NCBI GenBank assembly: GCA_016200225.1
Contig: JACQFD010000039.1
Location: forward strand, 186,001-250,000
Direction of reading: 5' to 3'
Origin: Planctomycetota bacterium
GTDB lineage: Bacteria > Planctomycetota > UBA1135 > JACQFD01
Length of the DNA: 64,000 bases
Shown: positions 1 to 9,100 of the stretch, piece after piece
How positions within the stretch are numbered: the first letter of the stretch is position 1
Layout of the letters: every line of letters starts with the position of its first letter
Made by a program: the position numbers and the translations under genes
The notes under the pieces: generated by a model
What the model saw: only the letters and a program-made list of their open reading frames with translations
Told to the model about the DNA's origin: nothing
Database searches by the model: none

Positions 1-273
1 GAACCGGTGGCGCGTTCGACGCGGGCCGTGGCGATTCATGCAAAACGCACGACGCGGCGCATGGGACTCGGCACATTCAAGGAAGCCGTCATCGAATCCG
101 ACAACGGATCATTAGTTATATGTTGCGGCGATCCGTCGAGCGCTTCGGCCATCGTCGAAATTGCATCATCCATCGGTGCCGTGCGCGCCGCCCTCGAGGA
201 TCTCGCGTCGGCGCCCGCTCCCGATCATTCAAATGTGCCGGAAGGCGCCGAGGGGGAACTGGTTCATGCGTGA
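1..273 (+). CDS. Roadblock/LC7 domain protein, 3' part only
   Basis: The reading frame is open from the first base, so the true start lies upstream of the window. The visible 90 codons hold the second half of a Roadblock/LC7 fold: a strand like VIESDNGSLVICCG, then a helix of the type SSASAIVEIASSIGAVRAALEDL. Proteins of this family pair with MglA-like small GTPases as activating or scaffold partners. The stop codon overlaps the start of the next Roadblock gene by 8 bases, which suggests co-translation with it and with the GTPase gene after it. The family call is from pattern alone. The missing N-terminal part could carry other domains. Confidence 0.6.
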   Translation, partial: EPVARSTRAVAIHAKRTTRRMGLGTFKEAVIESDNGSLVICCGDPSSASAIVEIASSIGAVRAALEDLASAPAPDHSNVPEGAEGELVHA

Positions 274-742
274 CATACTCGAAGAACTGAATACAATTCC
301 GGGCGTTCGCGGCTCGGCGATCATTCTAACGGATGGCGTCGTCGTCGCGTCGGCGCTTTCGGAAACCTGCGACGGCGAATCGTATGCGGCGCTCGCGTCA
401 TCGTTATTATCACAAGTAGGCAATTGCCTCCCGCGCGTCGAATTGAAGGGAATGCGGCGCGTGACGATCACGGCGACGCGCGGCCGATTCTCGATGAGCG
501 ACGTCGGCGGCGCGTGGTTGATCGTCGAACTCGATCGCGACATCGACGTCGGCCAATTGCAACTCGAGATCGAAAGCGCGGCGAGCCGGTTGCGCCGCCG
601 CATGCGCATGGGACGCGCGGAGAACCCGGTCGCGGCATTGCCGACCGGCCGGAATTATACGAATCAAGAATTAAATACAATCTTGGACAACGGGCCCGCT
701 TCGGGAACAAGGCGCGGCACGAAGGAGCCTGCAAAAGGATAA
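266..742 (+). CDS. Roadblock/LC7 domain protein
   Basis: A protein of 158 residues. Residues 1-115 fit a Roadblock/LC7 domain: start MRDILEELNTIPGVRGSAI, a strand IILTDGVVVASAL, then a long helix, as in MglB and bacterial profilin-like GTPase partners. The last 40 residues are basic and low in complexity and may be disordered. The start at 266 was chosen because a purine-rich GAGGGGGA lies just upstream and because it overlaps the stop of the previous Roadblock gene. The mglA-like gene begins 5 bases after its stop. It is most likely a regulator or scaffold of that GTPase, by family and context. Which of the three Roadblock proteins acts as the GAP cannot be told from sequence. Confidence 0.7.
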   Translation: MRDILEELNTIPGVRGSAIILTDGVVVASALSETCDGESYAALASSLLSQVGNCLPRVELKGMRRVTITATRGRFSMSDVGGAWLIVELDRDIDVGQLQLEIESAASRLRRRMRMGRAENPVAALPTGRNYTNQELNTILDNGPASGTRRGTKEPAKG

Positions 743-747
743 TCACC

Positions 748-1764
748 ATGGTGCAAATCAACTTTGCGTTAAAAGAAGTTAACTGTAAAGTAGTCTACTA
801 CGGTCCGGGCATGTCCGGAAAGACTACCAATCTCGAGATTGTATATAAAAAAGCGCCGGAGCAGCACCGGGGGGAGCTGACGTCGATCTCCACGGACGGC
901 GATCGAACGTTATTCTTCGATTATATGCCGCTCGACCTCGGCACGATCGCCGGAATGCGTACGAAGTTTCAGTTATATACGGTTCCCGGACAAGTATATT
1001 ACAATTCAACGCGCAAGCTCGTGCTCCAAGGCGTCGACGGCGTCGTATTTGTCGCCGAATCCGACCCCACCAAAATGCAGGAGAACCTCGAATCATTAGC
1101 AAACCTCGAGGAGAACCTTCGCGAATACGGCAAGGAACTGCGGACGCTGCCGCATGTGATTCAATGGAACAAGCGGGACTTGCCGGGCGCCGTGCCGGTG
1201 CCGACGTTGAATGCACAATTAAATCGTTATGGAGCGCCGAACTACGAAGCCATCGCGCGAACCGGCGAAGGCGTGTTTCCGACATTGAAAGCGCTCGCCG
1301 CGCTCGTTCTCGAAAGTTTAAATCGGCGCGACACTCGCGGAGGACAGCAACCGCCGGCCGCGCCGCTTCCGCAATCGACGTCGGCGCCCGTTTTTGCGAA
1401 TAGTAATATTAATGAATTCGGCGGCGCGCAGCCGGCCGCGGCGCGACCGCAGGCCCCGACGCCCGCCCGCCCGCCATCTGTAACATTAACGGCGGCGGCC
1501 GGCGCGGTCGCGGCCGCGCGAACGGGCGGCGTGCGACAGGCGCCCGCGAGCCAAAACCCGAAACCGGCCCACGCCGCGCGGCCCGCCGTGCGGGCGGCCA
1601 CGACTCCGTCGGCGCAGCCGGCGACGCGCCGCGTCGTGATGGTTACAGAAGACGATGCGTCTTCGCAGCAACGCTCCAACCGGGGTATCTGGATCGGAGT
1701 TCTCGTCGGCGCGCTAGGAGCGCTCGCCGTTCTCGGAATTGTATTTTTATTCTTATTTAAATAA
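748..1764 (+). CDS. MglA-like small GTPase with C-terminal membrane anchor
   Basis: A protein of 338 residues. Residues 1-190 are an MglA-type Ras-like GTPase: P-loop GPGMSGKTT near residues 19-27, switch II TVPGQVYYN, and base-recognition motif NKRD. Normal MglA ends near residue 195. Here about 120 residues rich in Ala, Pro and Gln follow, and then a single hydrophobic helix (GIWIGVLVGALGALAVLG) close to the C-terminus, ending in LFLFK. This predicts a tail-anchored GTPase held at the inner membrane by a flexible linker. MglA proteins set cell polarity and motility in Myxococcus; the role here is unknown. It sits between two Roadblock genes in one apparent operon. The start at 748 is the first Met before the conserved QINFALKEVNCKVVYYGPG. 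Confidence 0.85.
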   Translation: MVQINFALKEVNCKVVYYGPGMSGKTTNLEIVYKKAPEQHRGELTSISTDGDRTLFFDYMPLDLGTIAGMRTKFQLYTVPGQVYYNSTRKLVLQGVDGVVFVAESDPTKMQENLESLANLEENLREYGKELRTLPHVIQWNKRDLPGAVPVPTLNAQLNRYGAPNYEAIARTGEGVFPTLKALAALVLESLNRRDTRGGQQPPAAPLPQSTSAPVFANSNINEFGGAQPAAARPQAPTPARPPSVTLTAAAGAVAAARTGGVRQAPASQNPKPAHAARPAVRAATTPSAQPATRRVVMVTEDDASSQQRSNRGIWIGVLVGALGALAVLGIVFLFLFK

Positions 1765-1788
1765 ACCATAGGATACGTGAGGTTCACA

Positions 1789-2334
1789 GTGGGACTATCG
1801 ACCGGCGAAAACCAACAAAAAACCGACGAGCGCCTTCGCCAGGACCGCCTCGTATTCTATGCCGAGGACGTGGAGGCATTCGACCGCGTGCTCGAGGAGT
1901 TTCTCGCGCTCTCGAGCGCCAAATGTGTATTACTAATCGACCGCGACGGACATCTCGTCGCAAAGAAAGGCGAAGCCGCGAATATCAATTGCGATTCGAT
2001 TTCCGCGCTCGTCGCGGGCTCGTTCGCGGCAACGAAGGAAATGGCAAGAATCCTCGGCGAGTCCGAATTCAGAATTATGTATCATCAGGGCTCGCGCGAC
2101 CAACATATACAAATATCGCTCGTCGGCGACCGGACATTATTTACAATACTGTTCGACGAACGCACGACGCTCGGCATGATTCGCTTCTATGCAAACGAAA
2201 CGGGCGCGCGGCTCGCGGAGATTTTTCAGAAAGCGAAGGACCGCCGCAATCCTCCCGAACAGGAGGTATCGCTCGGCGACGCGTTCTCCGATTCGGCCAA
2301 GAGCATGCTCGGCGAGATTCTCGGCGGAAACTAA
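1789..2334 (+). CDS. Roadblock/LC7 (MglB-like) protein
   Basis: A protein of about 181 residues. After a charged N-terminus, residues 15-135 read as a Roadblock/LC7 domain: a strand AKCVLLIDRDGHLVAKKGE, a central helix with SISALVAGSFAATKEMARI, then strands ISLVGDRTLFTILFDERTTLGMI. This is the MglB-type pattern, the known GAP partner of MglA. I chose the GTG at 1789 because GTGAGG sits 6 bases upstream. A GTG at 1777, in frame, is the alternative and would add four residues. It starts 24 bases after the GTPase gene, so both are likely co-transcribed. Of the three Roadblock proteins this one looks most like MglB, by inference. Confidence 0.75.
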   Translation: MGLSTGENQQKTDERLRQDRLVFYAEDVEAFDRVLEEFLALSSAKCVLLIDRDGHLVAKKGEAANINCDSISALVAGSFAATKEMARILGESEFRIMYHQGSRDQHIQISLVGDRTLFTILFDERTTLGMIRFYANETGARLAEIFQKAKDRRNPPEQEVSLGDAFSDSAKSMLGEILGGN

Positions 2335-2418
2335 TATTTAGATCGATTTTCGCGCACGCCGCGGCCGCGACCAGTTCGCAGTCGCGGCGCGCCGTTTCGG
2401 CGGTTATCATCGCCGCCC

Positions 2419-3114
2419 ATGTTTACCAAACCGCCGACGGTCAACGGCGTGCACGTTCCCTACGGCGCCGCGGTCGCGGAACTTTCTGATATTATCAAAA
2501 CGCCCGGTCCCGGAGCGTGGGCCGCTTTTGTAGCATTAGGATTTCACGAGTCGCGCGAGGCGCTGAATGTTTTAATCGATTCCCTATCGTCCGGCGACGC
2601 GACCATCCGGCGCGCGGCGGTGGCGGCGATCCGTTTTCACAGGGACGGTCGGTCGGCCGAGGGCCATATCGCCGTGTGCATGCGCGACTCGGATCGCGCG
2701 GTGTCGGTGGCCGCGGTCGAGACCGCCGGATTCTTAAAATTAATAAAACTGCACGGACAGATTCTCGAATTTATCCATTCGAGCGATGCCGGGATTCGCG
2801 CGCGGGCGGTGCGCGCGTTCGAAAAAGTCTGGGCCTCCGGCGATTTCGACCGCGTGCTCGAATTGATGTTAAAGGATCCCGACGAGGGCGTCCGCCGCGA
2901 ATCGGCAATGATACTGTTCTCGCGAGCGGAAGCGGAAAATTGGCGCGCGCTTTTCGAACTTTGGAAAAACGATCCGCTTCCGCGCCACCGCGTGTTCGCG
3001 TGCGAATTATTACAAAAATTCGAGGCGCCGCTCGCGAGGGAACTCGCGCCCCAGTTTCTTAACGATCCAAACGGCCACGTTCGCGGCGCGGCGCGGCGCG
3101 CAATGGGAATATAA
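2419..3114 (+). CDS. HEAT-repeat protein
   Basis: A protein of 231 residues with no signal peptide. From about residue 30 to the end it is built of helical pairs with HEAT-like spacing: SREALNVLIDSLSSGDATI, then DRAVSVAAVETAGFL, then DAGIRARAVRAF, DEGVRRESAMILF and PNGHVRGAARRAMGI. Such repeats are protein-binding surfaces with no catalytic role. It follows the Roadblock/MglA genes after 84 bases and may be a partner of them, which is inference from position only. No clear ribosome binding site precedes the ATG. Confidence 0.7.
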   Translation: MFTKPPTVNGVHVPYGAAVAELSDIIKTPGPGAWAAFVALGFHESREALNVLIDSLSSGDATIRRAAVAAIRFHRDGRSAEGHIAVCMRDSDRAVSVAAVETAGFLKLIKLHGQILEFIHSSDAGIRARAVRAFEKVWASGDFDRVLELMLKDPDEGVRRESAMILFSRAEAENWRALFELWKNDPLPRHRVFACELLQKFEAPLARELAPQFLNDPNGHVRGAARRAMGI

Positions 3115-3115
3115 T

Positions 3116-3148
3116 AAAAAAGGGTTCGGAGGGGCGGCCTCCGAACCC
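3116..3148 (-). terminator. Rho-independent terminator of tRNA-Val
   Basis: A perfect 11-bp stem (GGGTTCGGAGG at 3122-3132 pairs with CCTCCGAACCC at 3138-3148) has a 5-base loop. A run of six A on the plus strand (3116-3121) becomes a T run after the stem on the minus strand. It lies 4 bases after the encoded CCA end of the tRNA. Confidence 0.85.
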
Positions 3149-3152
3149 AAGT

Positions 3153-3229
3153 TGGTGGGCGGTGCGGGATTCGAACCTGCGACCTCTACAATGTGAGCGT
3201 AGCGCTCTAACCAACTGAGCTAACCGCCC
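3153..3229 (-). tRNA. tRNA-Val(CAC)
   Basis: Read on the minus strand, 77 nt fold into a full cloverleaf: acceptor GGGCGGT pairs with ACCGCCC, the D arm holds TTAGCTCAGTTGGTTAGAGC, the T arm holds GGTTCGAATCC, and the anticodon stem CTACG/TGTAG encloses loop CTCACAT. Anticodon CAC reads the valine codon GUG. The 3' CCA is encoded in the DNA. The gene stands alone between the HEAT and M16 genes, opposite to both, with its own terminator. Confidence 0.95.
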
Positions 3230-3309
3230 ATTGTGCGCTGCGCAGGCTACCCGGCCACGGCTCCGTTTGCCAGTGGGCGGGCATCCTCGAACCAACGAAT
3301 CGCCGCGCG

Positions 3310-6156
3310 ATGCGCTATGTTGGCGCGGACACCATGTCCATGACGTTGAACTCTAAGATTCGAACGCGCCGGCCGGGAGAGTGGCCTCTTTTCGACTCCG
3401 ATCTGCCCGTCAATCCGCGGATGCATTTTGGTAGTTTTGCAAACGGCATTCGATATGCATGGATGGACAATGCAAATCCGAGGAATCGTTGTCATTTGAG
3501 ACTTTATGTACAAATCGGAAGCGTGGCCGAGGAGGAGCGCGAACGCGGAATGGCGCACATGCTCGAACATTTATGTTTCAACGGCACGGCGCAATTTCCT
3601 CCGGGACAATTGATGCATTGGTTCCAGAAACACGGAATGGTGTTCGGCGCCGATACGAACGCGTACACGGGATTTTATCAAACGGTTTATATGTTAGATT
3701 TGCCGAGGACGTCGGCGGCGCTGATGGCGGAAGGCGCCGCGGTGCTGCGCGATTTCGCGACGGGGCTCCGAGTCACGGACGAAACATTAGCATCCGAGAA
3801 ACGCGTGATCGACGCGGAGGAAGTCGAGAACCGATCGGCCGAATTGCGTATATTAAAAACCGCGCTCGACTCGGAGTTCCGCGGGTCGCGCATCGCGCGG
3901 CGGCTTCCGATCGGCATTCGCGCCGTGCGCGCGAAGTGGACGCCGGCGGACGTCGCGAACTTTTATAATAAATGGTACCGTCCGGAGAATTTTATTATTA
4001 TTGCAGCGGGCGATTTTCGCGGGGGGAGTCCGTTGCCGCTGCTGCGCCGGACTTTCGGTAATATTTATAAACCGGCAGCGGCGCGCGCCGCACCGCCGGT
4101 GCCGGGAGGCGACCGCCGTTCGAAATTCTTTGCGTGGATTCACGACGCCGAACTCGCGACGGCGAATGTATCCATTGCGTCGGTGAGGCCATGGGAGACG
4201 CGCGTTTCGAAGAAAGCGAATTTGCACGAAGCGTTGGCGTTGCAATTCGCCCGCCAGATGTTTAATATACGGCTCGACGAACTCGTTAAACATAAGAATT
4301 GTAAATTATTACAATCGTCGGTTTCCGACGTGCGCGAATCCTCGATCATGATGGGCACGTGCCTCGAGGAGGGCGAAGCCATCGCGGCGAGTTGCGATCC
4401 GAGGGATTGGAAGGAGGCGCTCGCGGCGTGCGAGCGCGAACTGCGGCGCGTCCGTTTATATGGATTCGGCGATCACGAATTTCGATTGGTTAAAATGCAG
4501 GCCGTGCTCGACCTCGACGAAATGGTCGTTCGCGAAAGCAACAAAACCACGCAGGAATATATATCGGAAATCGTCGCGGCGACGGAAGCGGGCCGGATTC
4601 CGCGGAGCGCGAGCGTGAATCATACATTATTCGCGCCGCTGATGGCGTCGATAACGAAAGAAGACTGCCACCGCGCGTACGAGGCCGCGTGGGCGCGGGG
4701 GAGGCTCGCGGTCGGCGGCGGCGGAAATATACATTTGGGCGGAAGCGCGGAACGCGCGATTCGAAATATTTATGAAAAAAGCGCGCGCACGCCGGTCGAC
4801 GCGCCGCAGGCGCGCAACGCGTCGGTTTTCGCGTATGCGAGCGACGGGAGCCGCCCCGGAAAAATATTGAAAACAATCCGACACGATGAATTCGGCGTGC
4901 GTGAAGTCGCCTTCGCGAACGGCGTTCGCGCGTTTATTAAGAAAACGAATTTTCAAAAGAATCAAATTTACATATCGACGCAGATCGGACTCGGCCGTTC
5001 GAGCATCGCGCCGCGCGAAACGGGAATTGTTTATGTCGCGGGCGAAACGTTCCTGCCATGCGGCCTGCGTAAACACGGATTCGACGAAATTCGCTCGCTG
5101 CTCGCCGGCCGGAACGCGCAGCTCGACTGGGAAATCGAGGAGCAATCCTTTCATTTCTCGGCGGCGACGACGCGGCGCGATCTAAAGTTTCAATTCGAAT
5201 TGATGCATGCGTATCTTACGGATCCTGGATTTCGCGAAGAGGGATTCCGCGAATTCAGGGATCAGATGTCTTTCGATTATAAACAACATCTCATGACGCC
5301 CGACGGCGTGCTGCAGGCTCAATTTCTAAAAGATCTGTATCGTGGCGACGCGCGCTGGTCGACGCCGGCGCACGACGACGCGCGCCGCGTGACGCTCGCC
5401 GGAATTAAGAAATGGCTTTCGCGCGCGCTCGCGCAGGGTCCGTTCGACGTCGCCGTCGTCGGCGATTTGGATATAAACGATACGATCGACGCGCTCCGAA
5501 GGACATTCGGCCGGGTCGCGCGGCGTGAAAAATCCGCGCGCGCGGCGGGCGGAACGACGCGGTTCGCAAAACCGGGTTTTTATAAATATCGTTCGGACTC
5601 GGAAATCCGGAAAGCTCATATTAAGATTATTTTTCCCGCCACCGACGGCATCGACGTCGACGCGGCGCGCCGTATCGATTTTCTCGCGGGCGTTTTGAAC
5701 GAACGGCTCCGTGTCGCGCTTCGCGACGTGCTCGGCGCAGCCTACGCGCCGGAGGCCGGCGCGGAAATGAGTTTAATATATCCGGGCGACGGTTATATTT
5801 TTATTGAAGTCGTCTGCGATCCGCGTAAGAAAGATAATATTATCAAAAAGTGCCTCGAAGCCGTCGGCGACTTCACAATGAATCCGCCGTCGGCGTCCGA
5901 AGTGAATAAATTAAAGAAAGCGGCGCTCACGCATCTGCGCGACGCGCGGCGCACCAACGAATATTGGATCTCGACGCTCGCGCACGCGCTGCGGCGGGAG
6001 CGCGGTTTCGCGGATCTCCGCAGCGAACTCGTCGATCTGCGAAAATTGCAGGCATCCGAAATCGCCGCGTACGCGTCCCAATATCTGCGCCCCGCGCGGG
6101 CCGTGATCGGCTGCGCGGAGTCGAACGGACAAGGAACTAATAATAAAGAAAAGTAA
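3310..6156 (+). CDS. M16 family zinc metallopeptidase (two-repeat form)
   Basis: A protein of 948 residues, the length of pitrilysin/PqqL-like M16 proteins with four homologous domains in one chain. The active N-terminal half has the inverted zinc motif HMLEH (His83, Glu86, His87), the family string GADTNAYTGF near residue 113, and acidic residues around 163-172 (EKRVIDAEEVEN) that supply the third ligand. The C-terminal half, from about residue 480, repeats the fold without the zinc motif, as expected for the non-catalytic half. No signal peptide is visible at the chosen start; in-frame Met codons at 3334 and 3340 are possible alternatives. The next gene follows after 25 bases, so the two may be co-transcribed. 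Confidence 0.85.
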   Translation: MRYVGADTMSMTLNSKIRTRRPGEWPLFDSDLPVNPRMHFGSFANGIRYAWMDNANPRNRCHLRLYVQIGSVAEEERERGMAHMLEHLCFNGTAQFPPGQLMHWFQKHGMVFGADTNAYTGFYQTVYMLDLPRTSAALMAEGAAVLRDFATGLRVTDETLASEKRVIDAEEVENRSAELRILKTALDSEFRGSRIARRLPIGIRAVRAKWTPADVANFYNKWYRPENFIIIAAGDFRGGSPLPLLRRTFGNIYKPAAARAAPPVPGGDRRSKFFAWIHDAELATANVSIASVRPWETRVSKKANLHEALALQFARQMFNIRLDELVKHKNCKLLQSSVSDVRESSIMMGTCLEEGEAIAASCDPRDWKEALAACERELRRVRLYGFGDHEFRLVKMQAVLDLDEMVVRESNKTTQEYISEIVAATEAGRIPRSASVNHTLFAPLMASITKEDCHRAYEAAWARGRLAVGGGGNIHLGGSAERAIRNIYEKSARTPVDAPQARNASVFAYASDGSRPGKILKTIRHDEFGVREVAFANGVRAFIKKTNFQKNQIYISTQIGLGRSSIAPRETGIVYVAGETFLPCGLRKHGFDEIRSLLAGRNAQLDWEIEEQSFHFSAATTRRDLKFQFELMHAYLTDPGFREEGFREFRDQMSFDYKQHLMTPDGVLQAQFLKDLYRGDARWSTPAHDDARRVTLAGIKKWLSRALAQGPFDVAVVGDLDINDTIDALRRTFGRVARREKSARAAGGTTRFAKPGFYKYRSDSEIRKAHIKIIFPATDGIDVDAARRIDFLAGVLNERLRVALRDVLGAAYAPEAGAEMSLIYPGDGYIFIEVVCDPRKKDNIIKKCLEAVGDFTMNPPSASEVNKLKKAALTHLRDARRTNEYWISTLAHALRRERGFADLRSELVDLRKLQASEIAAYASQYLRPARAVIGCAESNGQGTNNKEK

Positions 6157-6181
6157 TTTATTCGAACATCCGAGGATTATT

Positions 6182-9100
6182 ATGATTCTGCCGATTGCCG
6201 TATTCGCGCTGTGCCTTGCCGTTCAGGAGACCATGGAGGCGGGGGAGAGCCCGATCGCGTTCGCGCGCCGCGAGATCGCCACCGCAAGGAAATATTCACA
6301 TGCGAGCGTGTCTCAAAATGTTAGATTCAGATTGGCTCCAAATCATGGCGATCGGGGAAATGAATTATACCAAATCGAGCGGGGCGATGAAGAAAATGAA
6401 ATTTTAGTTACCGGCGGAAACGATCGCGGAATGATGTACGGGGGCATCGACATTGCCGAGGCAATTGCCGCGGGTCGCGATCCGTTTGAACTAGTCGGGC
6501 CCGTTCATCGACCGTTTTTGCAACATCGTCAATTTAAGCTAAATCTTCCGCTCGCCGGTTCCGCGTACGTGAGCGCGGAAGCGATTCAACATAACAGTTG
6601 GTTCTGGGATGAAAATTATTGGGATTCGTTTCTCGACTTGCTGGCGCGATCGAGGTTCAATACGTTGTCGCTCTGGAGTGCGCATCCCTATCCGCAGATG
6701 CTAACTTTATCGAAATATCCAGAAGTAAAGGATATTTCGGACGAACAACTCGCGAAGAATATTAAATTATTTCATTCAATATTCCAAAAGGCGAAAGCTC
6801 GCGGAATCGATATATATCTGATCACTTGGAACGTCCATCTTTCGCCGACGTTCGCGAAAGCGCATCAACTCGCGGATTCGGGAGTCGATACGCCGCTCGT
6901 TCGTGAATATCAAAAAGAATGCGTCCGCGGGCTTCTTAAAGAATATCCCGAAATCAAGGGCGTGGGCACGTGCCCCGGCGAAGCGATGCCGCAGGACGCG
7001 CGCGGACGCGAAGAGTTCATTCGCGACACGTATCTTGCGGGAATCGAAGCGTCCGGCCGCTCCGACGTCGAATTCTTGCAACGCTACTGGTTCGCGAGCC
7101 CGGGTCCGACGGAGGAGATCGTCGCAAAGAATTGTAAGGTGCCGATGTATGTTAGTATCAAATACAACGGCGAACATATGTACAGTTCTCCAAAGCCGCA
7201 CTTCTTCGATAAACAATGGATCGAACAGAAACCGCGCGATTATTCCATCATCTGGCATCTCCGAAACGACGATTTATTTACATTGCGATGGGGCGATCCT
7301 GAATTTGTAAGATCCACGGTCCGCAACATGGCGGTCGACGGCGCCGGGTTTCTGACGGGCTCCGAGATCTGGATCGACGGCGCGGATTATATACATACGG
7401 ACGAAGCGGCGAAGCACGTTTCGTGGAAATACGATTTCGAGCGCCACTGGCTTCGATACATGCTTTGGGGCCGCATTGGTTATGATCCTGAACTGTCCGC
7501 GCGTACGATCGAAGATTGGTTTTCCGCCCGATTCGGGCGCGGACTCGGGCCGGATCTCTCGAAAGCGATGGAAGCGGCGAGCCGGTTGTATCCAAAGTTA
7601 ACATCCTTTCATTGGCAATACATGAACGGCGACTGGTATCCGGAGGGATGCGTCGGTTCATGGGTAACCGACGATACTTTCATGAACGGGAAGCCGCTCA
7701 GGTTGAATAATACAATATTCCACGACGTGCTGGAATTTATATTTTGCCACACGATTGATCCGGAGCTGATGAGCATTCCCGAATACGTCGGATATCGACT
7801 TAATAACAAAAAGATCGAGCCTGGACGCAAGTCGCCGTTCGACGTCGCCGACGAAATCTACGCGGATGCGGCGGCGGCGGAGCGCGAACTCGCAGCGCAC
7901 CACTCCGACGGCGTATTTGGAGAAATCGCATGTACAGTTCTTGATCTCAGAACACAGGTTGCGCTGGCTCGTTATTATTCATTTAAGATTCGCGGCGCCA
8001 CGCACCTTGCGCTGCACATGGCGGGATTCGATGGCGAACAACAGAAAGCGAAGGAAGGGCTCACGTTTGCCTCAAAATTTTGGGTGGAAGTCGCGTCGAT
8101 CGGCGATGCTCATTATCGCGAACATGAAGTCTGGCTCATGGGCAAATTCTCTTGGGGTCGCTACCAAAATGACGTCGATCATGATATTGAGATTGCCTCC
8201 GCGTGCAAACCGGATCCGCAAGGCGTGCGCGATTCGGAGATATTTAAGATTCCGGAAAATAAACATCTTGATTACAATCTCGCGACGGGCGATTTGAGTC
8301 TTGGCATCGCGCCGTTTCTGTCGCCGCCGCCGCTCGCGATCGACGGCGGATTGCAAATGATCGAAGCTGAGGACTTCGCCGGACCCTGGCGCGAACAGAC
8401 AAATTATCCGGGCTTCACCGGGCGCGGTTTTCGGACCGCGGCTGTCCTCGGTTCGGTCGCGACGAATAGTATTAGGCGCCGAATTGATATTAAGACCGAG
8501 GCAACTTATACATTCTGGGTCCGCGGCCTCATCGGGCACGCGCAGGACGGCGGCATGGACCGCTCCGTCCAACTCGCCGTCGACGGAAAACTATTGCAAG
8601 CGACGCAAACCGAGTTGACTACAAGACCGCGTTTTACATGGGAGAACGCCGGCGCGCTCGCATTGGCCCCGGGAATTCATGAAATTAAAATTCAAGACCA
8701 CGGCGCTGGTTTCGAACACGTCGACTGCGTGGCGATAAGTAATGATCCAAACGCGAGTCCGGCCGGCATCGCCGACCTCGGACACGTGCTCGACGGCGGT
8801 CCGGCGCGGTTTGAGAATGCGATCGTTACATTATTAAACGACGCGCCGACGCCGGAGATTCCGAAAGACAAAATCTCGTTGGAGAAAGCGCAGTCGCGGA
8901 TGCGCGCCGAACTCGCGCGCGCGATCGGCCTCGATCCGGCGCGGCCGCGTACGCCGTTGAATGCAAGAACAACCGGAACGATCGACCGCGGCGACTTCGT
9001 CGTCGAAAAACTAATATTCGAATCGCGGCCGAATTATTATGTTACCGCGCATCTTTATAAACCGAAGGGCGCCGGCCCGTTTCCGGGCGTTCTCGTACCG

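Noticed and set aside
161-265. Longer start for the second Roadblock gene
   Set aside because: It would overlap the upstream Roadblock gene by over 100 bases; the ATG at 266 has a ribosome binding site and the family-typical N-terminus.
424-747. N-terminal extension of the MglA-like gene
   Set aside because: The extra 108 codons are arginine-rich shadow sequence of the Roadblock gene; the GTPase family begins at 748.
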